A DNA stretch of 64,000 nt from the NCBI RefSeq assembly GCF_036014015.1, contig NZ_CP107905.1, forward strand, positions 4,774,001 to 4,838,000, given 5' to 3'. Positions within the stretch are counted from its first letter, which is position 1. Each line of letters begins with the position of its first letter. A model generated the notes under the pieces. It made no database searches. It had not been told where the DNA came from and saw only the letters and a program-made list of their open reading frames with translations. Below, piece after piece: positions 34,991 through 43,341 of the stretch. Made by a program: the position numbers and the translations under genes. Origin of the DNA: Streptomyces sp. NBC_00457 (GTDB lineage: Bacteria; Actinomycetota; Actinomycetes; Streptomycetales; Streptomycetaceae).

Positions 34991-35428
34991 TCAGGCCGAC
35001 AGCTCGTCGGGCAGCAGCCCGAGCTGCTCCAGGAACTCCATCTGATCGAAGTAGAGCCGATAACTGACGATCCGGCCGTCCCGCACCGTCGCGAAATCCA
35101 CCCCGCGGATCCTGATCTCCTTCTGCGTCGCAGGCAGAGACTCCCCGGACGACAGCTGAACAGGACCGGTGTTCTTCCCGCTGAAGAACCCTTCATCGAT
35201 GGCGGTGTCCCCGACCTCGTACGCATACACCGTCTCGAACGTCCCGTCAGGCACCGCGTCCGTCATCTGACGCCAGTACTCGACGATGTGGTCACGCCCG
35301 TGGATCTCCCCGCCGTCCGGCGTGATCGCGACCGCGTCCTCCGCATAGATCTCGGCAAGCGCCTTGAGGTCCGGCGAACCGGTGACAGCGTCCGTCAGCC
35401 GGTCCATCACGTCACGAGCCTCACCCAT
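34991..35428 (-). CDS. SnoaL-like/NTF2-fold protein
   Basis: 145 residues. It fits the SnoaL-like nuclear transport factor 2 fold: DLKALAEIYAEDAVAITPDGGEIHGRDHIVEYWRQM, then VDFATVRDGRIVSYRLYFDQMEFLEQLGL. Such proteins are isomerases, cyclases or binding proteins of unknown substrate. The start is fixed by GGAGGTGG just before the ATG; the extension to 35572 has no family support. Confidence 0.87.
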   Translation of the reverse strand: MGEARDVMDRLTDAVTGSPDLKALAEIYAEDAVAITPDGGEIHGRDHIVEYWRQMTDAVPDGTFETVYAYEVGDTAIDEGFFSGKNTGPVQLSSGESLPATQKEIRIRGVDFATVRDGRIVSYRLYFDQMEFLEQLGLLPDELSA

Positions 35429-35598
35429 GGATCCACCTCCTGACTCGGGAGAGGACCACCCGCTTTCATTGTCCGCCCGAGTGCCACAGTCCCGCCCCTC
35501 GAACGGCACCCGGCCACTGCCCGCCCCCCGCCTATCCTGGCCGGAGGCACACGCATACGAACCACGAACCACCCCTCTCGCCCCTCTGGAGCTGCCGT

Positions 35599-36366
35599 AT
35601 GACCCCCGCCGCCGCGTCCCGTATCGCCGTCATCACCGGTGCCAGCAGCGGAATCGGCGCCGCGACGGCACGGCAGCTGGCGGCCGCGGGCTACCGCGTC
35701 GTCCTCACCGCCCGCCGCAAGGACCGCATCGAGGCACTGGCCGAGGAGATCAACCAGTCAGGCCACTCGGCCACGGCATACGCCCTCGACGTCACGGACC
35801 GCGAGTCGGTCGACGAGTTCGCGAGCGCCTTCCAGAAGATCGGCGTCCTCATCAACAACGCGGGCGGCGCACTGGGCGCCGACCCGGTAGCGACCGGCGA
35901 CCCGGCGGATTGGCGCCAGATGTACGAAACGAACGTCATCGGCACGCTCAACCTCACCCAGGCTCTCCTCCCGAAACTGGAGGCGAGCGGCGACGGTACG
36001 GTGGTGGTGATTTCGTCCACGGCAGGCCACGCGACATACGAAGGCGGCGCGGGCTACGTAGCCGCCAAGCACGGCGCCCACGTCCTCGCCGAAACCCTCC
36101 GCCTCGAAATCGTCGGCCGCCCGGTCCGCGTCATCGAAATCGCCCCCGGCATGGTCAAGACCGACGAATTCGCCCTGACCCGCTTCGACGGCGACGAGCA
36201 GAAGGCGGAAAAGGTCTACGAGGGCGTAGCGGAGCCCCTCACGGCCGACGACGTGGCCGACACGATCACCTGGACGGTAACCCGCCCCAGCCACGTGAAC
36301 ATCGACCTCCTCATCGTCCGCCCCCGCGCCCAGGCCTCCAACACCAAGGTGCACAGGGAGTCGTGA
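35599..36366 (+). CDS. SDR-family NAD(P)-dependent oxidoreductase
   Basis: 255 residues. Cofactor motif TGASSGIGAAT (about 13-23), NNAG motif in VLINNAGGAL, catalytic Ser in VVISSTAGHA, YxxxK in GYVAAKHGA. It is closest to YdfG-like 3-hydroxy acid/serine dehydrogenases by motif style. Its stop overlaps the start of a 53-residue membrane protein gene, so the two are co-translated. Confidence 0.93.
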   Translation: MTPAAASRIAVITGASSGIGAATARQLAAAGYRVVLTARRKDRIEALAEEINQSGHSATAYALDVTDRESVDEFASAFQKIGVLINNAGGALGADPVATGDPADWRQMYETNVIGTLNLTQALLPKLEASGDGTVVVISSTAGHATYEGGAGYVAAKHGAHVLAETLRLEIVGRPVRVIEIAPGMVKTDEFALTRFDGDEQKAEKVYEGVAEPLTADDVADTITWTVTRPSHVNIDLLIVRPRAQASNTKVHRES

Positions 36367-36527
36367 TGCCGGAAGAGGAAAAATCCGAGCAACACGACCG
36401 CGAACAGCGCCAACTGGCCCTGGAAAAGAAACGCGAACGCATCGTCTGGTACTACCTCGCCTACTTCCTCTTCGGCATCCACATCGTCGCCTTCGTAATG
36501 ATCTACGCGGTGACGCACGCGAAGTGA
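36366..36527 (+). CDS. Small membrane protein downstream of the SDR
   Basis: 53 residues. A charged N-terminal half (MPEEEKSEQHDREQRQLALE) precedes a single transmembrane helix (IVWYYLAYFLFGIHIVAFVM, about 27-46). The ATG shares a base with the upstream TGA (TGATG); a GTG one codon earlier is possible. It may anchor or partner the SDR. No family recognised. Confidence 0.72.
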   Translation: MPEEEKSEQHDREQRQLALEKKRERIVWYYLAYFLFGIHIVAFVMIYAVTHAK

Positions 36528-36556
36528 GAAGGGCTGCCCTGCTCCGTCAGCCCTTC
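36528..36556. terminator. Terminator between the SDR pair and rtcB
   Basis: GAAGGGCTG (36528-36536) and CAGCCCTTC (36548-36556) form a 9-bp stem with an 11-base loop between two convergent genes. It overlaps the last codons of rtcB, so it serves both directions. Confidence 0.65.
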
Positions 36557-37740
36557 ACACAGACGACCTGCTTGAGCTTCGCCACCACCTCGACGAGGTC
36601 CCGCTGCTGATCGATGACCTGCTCGATCGGCTTATACGCACCCGGAATCTCATCCACAACGCCGGAGTCCTTACGGCACTCCACGCCCCGCGTCTGCTCC
36701 TCGAGGTCCTTGGTCGAGAAGCGCCGCTTGGCCGCGTTGCGGCTCATGCGCCGACCGGCGCCGTGCGAGGCCGAGTTGAAGGACAGCGGGTTTCCGAGGC
36801 CCTTCACGATGTACGAACCCGTGCCCATCGAGCCCGGGATGATCCCGTACTCACCAGAGCCGGCCCGGATCGCGCCCTTGCGGGTCACCAGCAGGTCCAT
36901 GCCCTCGTACCGCTCCTCGGCCACGTAATTGTGGTGCGCGCTGATCTCGGGCTCGAAGGCCGGCTTGGCCTTCTTGAACTCCTTTCGGATCACGTCCTTC
37001 AGGAGCGCCATCATGATCGAGCGGTTGTACTTCGCGTACTCCTGCGCCCAGAACAGGTCGTTCCGGTACGCCGCCATCTGCGGGGTGTCCGCGACGAAGA
37101 CGGCGAGGTCACGGTCGACCAGGCCCTGGTTGTGCGGAAGCTTCTGGGCCACGCCGATGTGGTGCTCGGCCAGCTCCTTGCCGATGTTCCGAGATCCGGA
37201 GTGGAGCATGAGCCAGATCGATCCGTCATCACCTATGCACACTTCTGTGAAGTGATTTCCGGATCCGAGCGTTCCCATCTGCTTTGTGGCCCGTTCCTGA
37301 CGGAATTTGACCGCTTCGGCAACCCCATCGAACCGCCCCCAGAAGTCATCCCACCCCCAGGTAGCGAACCCATGGAACCGCCCCGGCTCCACGGGATCGT
37401 CATGCATCCCCCGCCCCACCGGAATGGCCTGCTCGATCTTCGACCGCAGCCGAGACAGATCCCCCGGCAGATCATTCGCCGTCAGAGACGTCCGCACCGC
37501 CGACATCCCGCACCCGATGTCCACCCCCACCGCCGCAGGACAGACAGCCCCCCGCATCGCGATGACGGACCCGACCGTCGCGCCCTTCCCGTAGTGGACG
37601 TCCGGCATGACCGCCAGCCCCTTGATCCACGGCAGGGTCGCCACGTTCCGCAGTTGCTGGAGGGCGCCCTCGTCGACCGTCGCCGGGTCGGTCCACATGC
37701 GGATGGGAACCTTCGCGCCCGGCATTTCCACGTACGACAT
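36547..37740 (-). CDS. rtcB: RtcB-family RNA ligase
   Basis: 397 residues. RtcB joins 2',3'-cyclic phosphate or 3'-phosphate RNA ends to 5'-OH ends using GTP and Mn2+. Visible motifs: VGVDIGCGMSAVRT (metal Cys), GSGNHFTEV, MLHSGSRNIGKELAEHH, the guanylation-region SHGAGRRMSR. The start ATG at MSYVEMPG has TGAGGA upstream; the extension to 37851 is not supported. No archease or RtcA gene is nearby. Confidence 0.95.
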   Translation of the reverse strand: MSYVEMPGAKVPIRMWTDPATVDEGALQQLRNVATLPWIKGLAVMPDVHYGKGATVGSVIAMRGAVCPAAVGVDIGCGMSAVRTSLTANDLPGDLSRLRSKIEQAIPVGRGMHDDPVEPGRFHGFATWGWDDFWGRFDGVAEAVKFRQERATKQMGTLGSGNHFTEVCIGDDGSIWLMLHSGSRNIGKELAEHHIGVAQKLPHNQGLVDRDLAVFVADTPQMAAYRNDLFWAQEYAKYNRSIMMALLKDVIRKEFKKAKPAFEPEISAHHNYVAEERYEGMDLLVTRKGAIRAGSGEYGIIPGSMGTGSYIVKGLGNPLSFNSASHGAGRRMSRNAAKRRFSTKDLEEQTRGVECRKDSGVVDEIPGAYKPIEQVIDQQRDLVEVVAKLKQVVCVKG

Positions 37741-37955
37741 ATCGTCCTCAATCCCCGTAAGTGCAACAGAAGTCTTTAATCGCAAAACCAGCGCCAAGGT
37801 CAACGAAAGGGACAACGGACCGGCGTCCACGGCGTTGCGTGCGATAGACATTGTCTCCAGCGGGCACCCCCGCGCGGCAAGCGATTAACCAGCGGGGACA
37901 CTGGCAGAGCGGCCGGGCGGGCCCGGCAAGAGACACCGTCGAGAGGATCCTGACC

Positions 37956-38828
37956 GTGCAGCGGAAGGCTTACGTATCCGGCGTCGCGGCGCTCCTCGCG
38001 GCGCTGTTGGCCGGCTGCACCGGCGGCTCGGACGACGGCGGCCCGACGGACAACTCCAACCCGGGCGACACGGGCAACGCGGCGGCCGAGGCCCAGCCGG
38101 GCCGCTACCGCACGCTCCCGGAGCCGTGCGGCGCCGTGAGTCAGGAGACCCTCAACTCGCTGCTCCCCGGCATCAGGCAGCTGACGGACGAGGAGCAGCG
38201 CGAGAACGCCTACGCGGGCAACCCCACGCAGACGTTCGACACGGACCGCAAGGTCGGCTGCCGCTGGAAGGTCGAGTCGACGGAGGCCACGGACCACCTG
38301 CTCGTCGACTTCGAGCGCGTGGTGTCGTACGACAACGCCGTCAGCGACGACAGCGAGGCGGAGTCGCTGTTCGCGACGAGGGAGGAGGCGGCCGACCTCC
38401 CCGAGCCGACGGTCTCGGCCACGGCGTCCACGTCGGAATCGGAGTCGGGGTCGGAGGACGCAGAGGCGGACGCGGAGTCGGCGTCACCGTCCGACTCCGC
38501 ATCCCAGTCCACGTCCCCCTCCACCGCGTCCCCCTCCGGCTCCTCCACCGCCGACCCCAGCTCCTCCCCCTCCGCCACCCCGTCCGACCTCCAGCCCCGC
38601 CTCCTCGACGGTCTCGGCGACGAGGCGTTCCTGGACGACATGCTGAGCAGCGCCGGTTCGACGGCTCGGCAGCGCACGGTGACTGTGGCGTTCCGCACGT
38701 CGAATGTGATCGTGACGATCCAGTACGAGGAGCAGCCGGCGACGGTCGGCACCGTGCCGGACAGCAAGGAAATGCAGGACAGGGCGCAGAAGTTGGCTTC
38801 TCAGCTGGCGGACTCGCTGGCCGACTAG
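37956..38828 (+). CDS. DUF3558-like lipoprotein (1)
   Basis: 290 residues. The signal peptide ends in lipobox LLAGCT (about 17-22). An N-terminal half with LPEPCGAVSQETLNSLLPGI and VGCRWKVES has the paired cysteines typical of DUF3558 proteins. Then a long Ser/Thr/Glu/Pro linker (about 150-215) separates a C-terminal domain (LLDGLGDEAFLDDML, VAFRTSNVIVTIQYEE). The GTG start follows GAGAGG. A similar lipoprotein gene follows. Confidence 0.82.
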   Translation: MQRKAYVSGVAALLAALLAGCTGGSDDGGPTDNSNPGDTGNAAAEAQPGRYRTLPEPCGAVSQETLNSLLPGIRQLTDEEQRENAYAGNPTQTFDTDRKVGCRWKVESTEATDHLLVDFERVVSYDNAVSDDSEAESLFATREEAADLPEPTVSATASTSESESGSEDAEADAESASPSDSASQSTSPSTASPSGSSTADPSSSPSATPSDLQPRLLDGLGDEAFLDDMLSSAGSTARQRTVTVAFRTSNVIVTIQYEEQPATVGTVPDSKEMQDRAQKLASQLADSLAD

Positions 38829-38902
38829 CGTGCCGTACGGGCCCTTTGCAAAGCACCCGAACGAGGAACACACAAGTCCTTCACCGCGTACCGTGGCCCC
38901 TC

Positions 38903-38970
38903 GGACCCGATCCGACCGCAGGAACCTCAGCGTCCCCGGACCCGATCCGACGGCAGGAGCACGAGCGTCA
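38903..38970 (+). repeat. 35-bp tandem duplication in a 5' leader
   Basis: Two copies of a unit starting GGACCCGATCCGAC and ending AGCGTC (38903-38935 and 38938-38970), period 35, differing at a few bases. The unit contains GCAGGA, so it duplicates a ribosome-site-like element just before the lipoprotein gene. It may affect translation. Confidence 0.85.
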
Positions 38971-38984
38971 TGAGTGAAGGAACC

Positions 38985-39845
38985 ATGCAGCGACGAGCAC
39001 AGCTAGACCAGGGTGACCAGCGTGACCGGCGGAGGAAGCGTCTTGGCCGCGTCCTTGTGTGCGCGGCCGCGGTTCCCGTGATGCTGATCGCCGCCGGCTG
39101 CTCCTCCGACTCCGACTCGGGCTCTGGTTCCGACAGCGCCGGCGAGGGCAAGAGCGCGGGTGACGAGGCGTCGGCGTCCGCGATCCCGTCGCCGACGGTT
39201 CAGGCGGCGGCGTACGCGAAGCTTCCGAAGCCCTGCACCGTGCTGGCGAAGAAGACGCTGGGCGATCTGGTACCGAAGGCCAAGACGTCCGGCAAGGAGG
39301 GCAATTCGGACGATGCCGCGTCGCGCGGCAACTGTTCCTGGAGCAGCCTGGACGACAACGGCGTGAAGGGCTCGCAGTTCCGCTGGCTGAATGTCTCCCT
39401 GCTCCGCTTCGACTCGGACACGACGCGCGGTGCCGGCGACGAGCAGGCTCAGGAGTACTACGACAAGCAGGTCCAGGCCGCCCAGTCGGCGGAGGGTGCG
39501 AAGGGCGTCAAGTCCGAGCCGGTGACCGGCATGGGCGACGCGGCGACGGCGGTGCGCTACGACCTGAAGAAGAAGGAGGGTTCCTTCAAGCAGCAGACGG
39601 TCGTGGTGCAGGTCGAGAACGTCGTCGTCACCGTCGACTACAACGGCGCGGGCCTGGCGGGCGAGAAGACCCCGAGCGCGACGGATCTGATGAAGGACGC
39701 GCAGAAGGCGGCGAAGGAGGCGGTGGCGGCGGTGTCGTCGGCCAACGGCTCTGCGGCGAGCAGTTCACCGTCGGCGTCGAAGAGCCCGTCCAAGAGCCCG
39801 TCGAAGGATGCCTCTCCGTCGAAGTCCGCGGCGAAGAAGAACTGA
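38985..39845 (+). CDS. DUF3558-like lipoprotein (2)
   Basis: 286 residues from this ATG (GAAGGA site 4 bases upstream); an in-frame ATG at 38970 adds five codons. A basic N-terminus with DRRRKRLGRVLV leads to a hydrophobic stretch and lipobox LIAAGCSS. The domain has KLPKPCTVLAKKTLGDLVP and GNCSWSSLDD with paired cysteines. The tail is low-complexity (SKSPSKSPSKDASPSKSAAKKN), probably a wall-spanning or charged linker. It is a paralogue of the preceding gene. Confidence 0.82.
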   Translation: MQRRAQLDQGDQRDRRRKRLGRVLVCAAAVPVMLIAAGCSSDSDSGSGSDSAGEGKSAGDEASASAIPSPTVQAAAYAKLPKPCTVLAKKTLGDLVPKAKTSGKEGNSDDAASRGNCSWSSLDDNGVKGSQFRWLNVSLLRFDSDTTRGAGDEQAQEYYDKQVQAAQSAEGAKGVKSEPVTGMGDAATAVRYDLKKKEGSFKQQTVVVQVENVVVTVDYNGAGLAGEKTPSATDLMKDAQKAAKEAVAAVSSANGSAASSSPSASKSPSKSPSKDASPSKSAAKKN

Positions 39846-39890
39846 CCGTCACATCGGGCCCAACTCGCGCCAGAACATAACCATTTGACG

Positions 39891-39919
39891 GAGCCCGGTT
39901 CCTCTCTGGGACCGGGCTC
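39891..39919 (+). terminator. Terminator after the second lipoprotein
   Basis: GAGCCCGGT (39891-39899) pairs with ACCGGGCTC (39911-39919), with extra inner CC/GG pairs, 46 bases after the lipoprotein stop. Confidence 0.7.
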
Positions 39920-39998
39920 TCACGTCCCGGCAACCCGCGCGCCGTACACATGTGCCACTCTGTTGCGCGCAACGACTTGCATGGGGAGGGGAGTACGG

Positions 39999-41303
39999 GT
40001 GGCCGCGCCACTGCAGCTGACACGGACGCACCGGATTCTGATCGGCGTGGTCGTCTTCGGTGCCGTCGTCATCGCCGGCATCGGCTTCGCGGGTTCTTAC
40101 GCCGCCGTCCGCGAACTGGCCCTCCAGAAGGGCTTCGGGGACTTCAGTTACGTCTTCCCGATCGGCATCGACGCGGGCATCTGCGTCCTGCTCGCCCTGG
40201 ATCTGCTCCTCACGTGGATACGCATACCCTTCCCGCTCCTGCGCCAGACGGCGTGGGTGCTGACGGTGGCGACGATCGCCTTCAACGGCGCGGCGGCCTG
40301 GCCGGATCCGCTGGGCGTGGGCATGCACGCGGTGATCCCGATCCTGTTCGTGGTCTCGGTGGAGGCTGCGCGCCACGCGATCGGCCGCATAGCGGACATC
40401 ACGGCGGACAAGCACATGGAGGGGGTCCGCATGACGCGCTGGCTCCTCTCTCCCGTGCCCACGTTCCTCCTCTGGCGCCGTATGAAGCTCTGGGAGCTCC
40501 GCTCCTACGACCAGGTCATCAAGCTCGAGCAGGAACGTCTCGTCTACCAGGCCCGCCTCCGCTCCCGCTTCGGCCGCGGCTGGCGCCGCAAGGCCCCGGT
40601 CGAGTCCCTGATGCCCCTACGCCTCGCCAAGTACGGCGTCCCCCTGGCTGACACGGCCCCGGCGGGCTTGGCGGCGGCGGGCATAGAACCGGCACTGCTG
40701 CCTCCGGCGCCGAAGCAGGAAGTCGACGTCGACGCAGCTGCGGGCAGTCGTGCCGCTGGGGCGGCACGGGTGGGCGCAGCGGCACCTCCCAGCGAGCAGC
40801 GCCTGGAGCTGGACAGCAACCAGGACGCCGAGTACCAGTACTACGCACCCGAACTGGACCAGAACCCCTGGCTGCACGCCCGGGACCCGCAGTCCATCGA
40901 GTACCACGGCGACTACGACCCGACATTCGAGCCGACATACGAGCCGCCGTATGACCCGACATACGAGGCGGAGCAGTACAACGAGCCTCCTCCCCCGGCA
41001 CCCGCAGAACCCGCAGAACCCTCGATGGAGGAGACCGGCAGTTTCCGCATCCCGGTGAGCCGGGGCCGTACCCGCGAACTCGGCGAGGGCGGCGGCACGC
41101 CCGCTCCCGAGCCGACCGAAGAGGACTACTACCAGGTCTTCAAGAAGTCGATAGGCGGCACCGGCTACCCGACCCCGCGCGAGTACAGCGAGAACGTCGA
41201 GGCGGAGTTCAGCATCACGCTCCTGCCGGACGAGGCGAAGCGCATGGTCAACCGGTTCACGAAGCTCTACAACGCGGAACTGGAAGAGAACCACATCGCC
41301 TGA
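39999..41303 (+). CDS. DUF2637 membrane protein (Spd-like)
   Basis: 434 residues. Four N-terminal helices between about 12 and 140 (IGVVVFGAVVIAGIGFAG, VFPIGIDAGICVLLALDLLL, VLTVATIAFNGAAAW, AVIPILFVVSVEAARHAIGR) define the DUF2637 domain, found in actinomycete spread and regulatory proteins. A basic stretch follows, then a low-complexity acidic region with Pro/Tyr repeats (PTFEPTYEPPYDPTYEAE), and a C-terminal helical tail. The GTG start has GGAGGGGAG upstream. A copy of the hairpin repeat encodes about residues 246-266. Confidence 0.8.
   Translation: MAAPLQLTRTHRILIGVVVFGAVVIAGIGFAGSYAAVRELALQKGFGDFSYVFPIGIDAGICVLLALDLLLTWIRIPFPLLRQTAWVLTVATIAFNGAAAWPDPLGVGMHAVIPILFVVSVEAARHAIGRIADITADKHMEGVRMTRWLLSPVPTFLLWRRMKLWELRSYDQVIKLEQERLVYQARLRSRFGRGWRRKAPVESLMPLRLAKYGVPLADTAPAGLAAAGIEPALLPPAPKQEVDVDAAAGSRAAGAARVGAAAPPSEQRLELDSNQDAEYQYYAPELDQNPWLHARDPQSIEYHGDYDPTFEPTYEPPYDPTYEAEQYNEPPPPAPAEPAEPSMEETGSFRIPVSRGRTRELGEGGGTPAPEPTEEDYYQVFKKSIGGTGYPTPREYSENVEAEFSITLLPDEAKRMVNRFTKLYNAELEENHIA
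40736..40796 (+). repeat. Dispersed hairpin repeat, family 1, copy 1 (inside CDS)
   Basis: AGCTGCGGGCAGTCGTGCCG then a GGGG-GCGGCACGGGTGGGCGCA block and GGCACC. It shares its core with copies at 56542, 58414 and 61967. It lies in frame inside the DUF2637 gene, encoding an Ala/Gly/Arg-rich linker. Confidence 0.85.
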
Positions 41304-41325
41304 CGTGAAGCAGAACGTGCAGCAG

Positions 41326-41353
41326 AAAGGGGCCCTCGCCGGAGGGCCCCTTT
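41326..41353. terminator. Bidirectional terminator between DUF2637 gene and lysS
   Basis: A perfect 12-bp stem (AAAGGGGCCCTC, 41326-41337; complement 41342-41353) with a GCCG tetraloop, flanked by A and T runs, between two convergent genes. Confidence 0.9.
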
Positions 41354-41375
41354 CCCGTACCGCCGTACGTACCGC

Positions 41376-43121
41376 TTACTCGCCGAGCAGACGCCGTACC
41401 CGCTCCTGCCCCACCGCCAGCAGCAGCGTCGGCAGCCGCGGCCCGGTGTCCCGCCCCACCAGCAGGTGGTACAGCAGAGCGAAGAACGACCTCTGCGCGG
41501 TCTTGATCTCGGCCGGCAGTTCCTTGGGCGTGGCGTCGGCGGGGAACCCGGCCTGCACCTTGGGCACGCCGTAGACGAGGTGGGTGAGCCCGTCGAGCGA
41601 CCAGTGGGACTCCAGCCCGTCGAGGAGGAGCCGCAGCGACTGCTGGGACGCCTCGTCGAGGGACTTCAGCAGGGCGATGTCGGGCTCGTCCCGCACGATG
41701 GTGCGCTGGTCGGCGGCAACGTGCGTGTTGATCCACGCCTCGGCCTTGTCGAACCGCGGCCGTACCTCGTCCAGCGACCCGAGCGGCTGCTCCGGATCCA
41801 GCTCCGAGAGGATCCGCAGCGCCTGGTCCTCGTGCCCGGCGGTGATGTCGGCGACGGACGCGAGAGTCCGGTACGGCATCGGCCGCGGCGTACGCGGCAG
41901 CTCACCGCCGGCGGTCCCCACGGCACGCGCGTGCGCGGCGACGTCGCCGGGCAGCGCGGACCCGTCCGCCACCTTCGCGTCGAGCTTGTCCCACTCGTCG
42001 TAGAGCCGCTGGATCTCCTGGTCGAAGGCGATCTTGAAGGACTGGTTGGGGCGACGCCGGGCGTAGAGCCAGCGCAGGAGCTGAGGCTCCATGATCTTCA
42101 GGGCGTCAGCAGGGGTAGGCACCCCGCCCCGCGACGAGGACATCTTCGCCATGCCGCTGATGCCCACGAACGCGTACATCGGCCCGATGGGCTGCTTCCC
42201 GCCGAAGATCCCGACGATCTGCCCGCCCACCTGGAAGCTCGACCCCGGCGACGAGTGGTCGACCCCGCTCGGCTCGAACACGACCCCCTCGTACGCCCAC
42301 CGCATCGGCCAGTCGACCTTCCAGACCAGCTTGCCGCGGTTGTACTCACTCAGCCGGACGGTCTCGGCGAAACCGCAGGCGTCGCAGGTGTACGACAGCT
42401 CGGTGGTGTCGTCCTCGTAGGAGGTGACGGTGGTGAGGTCCTTCTCGCAGTTGCCGCAGTAGGGCTTGTACGGGAAGTATCCGGCGGAGCCGAAGGAGCC
42501 GTCGTCCTCGGCGGCGGCGCCCGACCCTTCGGCGGCCTCCAGCTCGGCCTCGTCGACGGGCTTCTGCGACTGCTGCTTCTTGGCGGGGGCCTTCTTGGTC
42601 CGGTACTGGTCGAGGATCGCGTCGATGTCGCCGCGGTGCCGCATGGCGTGCAGGATCTGCTCCCGGTACACGCCGGTGGTGTACTGCGCGGTCTGGCTGA
42701 TCCCGTCGAACTCCACGCCCAGCTCGGCCAGCGACTCGATCATCGCGGCCTTGAAGTGCTCGGCCCAGTTGGGGTGGGCGGAGCCCTTGGGGGCGGGGAC
42801 GGAGGTCAGCGGCTTGCCGATGTGCTCGGCCCACGACTCGTCGACCCCGGCGACGCCTGCCGGCACCTTGCGGTACCGGTCGTAGTCGTCCCAGGAGATC
42901 AGATGCCGGACCTGGCGACCCCGCCGCCGGATCTCGTCGGCGACGAGATGCGGGGTCATCACCTCACGCAGGTTCCCCAGGTGGATGGGCCCTGACGGCG
43001 ACAGTCCGGACGCGACGACAACCGGTTTGCCCGGGGCCCGACGCTCCGACTCCTCGATGACCTCATCCGCGAAACGGGAGACCCAGTCGATGGTCTCGGT
43101 GCTCTGAGCCACGATCGGCAC
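41376..43121 (-). CDS. lysS: Class I lysyl-tRNA synthetase
   Basis: 581 residues. The HIGH-type motif is SGLSPSGPIHLGN (about 36-48) and the KMSKS-type motif is MAKMSSSRG, so this is the class I enzyme common in archaea and some actinomycetes, not the class II LysS. CGNC and CDACG form a zinc knuckle. The GTG start at VPIVAQSTE has GGAG upstream. It is divergent from argS. Confidence 0.95.
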   Translation of the reverse strand: MPIVAQSTETIDWVSRFADEVIEESERRAPGKPVVVASGLSPSGPIHLGNLREVMTPHLVADEIRRRGRQVRHLISWDDYDRYRKVPAGVAGVDESWAEHIGKPLTSVPAPKGSAHPNWAEHFKAAMIESLAELGVEFDGISQTAQYTTGVYREQILHAMRHRGDIDAILDQYRTKKAPAKKQQSQKPVDEAELEAAEGSGAAAEDDGSFGSAGYFPYKPYCGNCEKDLTTVTSYEDDTTELSYTCDACGFAETVRLSEYNRGKLVWKVDWPMRWAYEGVVFEPSGVDHSSPGSSFQVGGQIVGIFGGKQPIGPMYAFVGISGMAKMSSSRGGVPTPADALKIMEPQLLRWLYARRRPNQSFKIAFDQEIQRLYDEWDKLDAKVADGSALPGDVAAHARAVGTAGGELPRTPRPMPYRTLASVADITAGHEDQALRILSELDPEQPLGSLDEVRPRFDKAEAWINTHVAADQRTIVRDEPDIALLKSLDEASQQSLRLLLDGLESHWSLDGLTHLVYGVPKVQAGFPADATPKELPAEIKTAQRSFFALLYHLLVGRDTGPRLPTLLLAVGQERVRRLLGE

Positions 43122-43222
43122 GTCCTTCTTTCTCCAGAGGCAGCCGGTACGGTCAACGGCTGGCGCCCTCATTCTCCCAGCTCCGACGGCAACAACGAAA
43201 ACGCCTTTTCAACGACCCACCT

Positions 43223-43270
43223 AGGGGCGCGGGGAACTGCGCGACCAGCCCCCACCGGCCAGCAGCCGCA
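43223..43270 (+). repeat. Dispersed GC-rich repeat, family 2, copy c
   Basis: AGGGGCGCGGGGAACTGCGC then GACCAGCCCCCACCGG. It lies between the divergent lysS and argS starts, so it cannot be a terminator for either of these genes. Confidence 0.8.
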
Positions 43271-43341
43271 GAAAACCCCTTTACCCCCCATGGGATACTG
43301 ACCGTGTCTGTCCAACCCACGAGGAGAACGGCTCCCACCCC

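Noticed and set aside
38400..38580. Tandem repeats resembling a CRISPR or VNTR in the first lipoprotein
   Set aside because: They are degenerate Ser/Thr/Glu/Pro codons of a protein linker without regular repeat-spacer structure.
43122..43341. T-box or other amino-acid riboswitch between lysS and argS
   Set aside because: I find no T-box core motif; the gap mainly holds a dispersed repeat and two promoters' worth of sequence.
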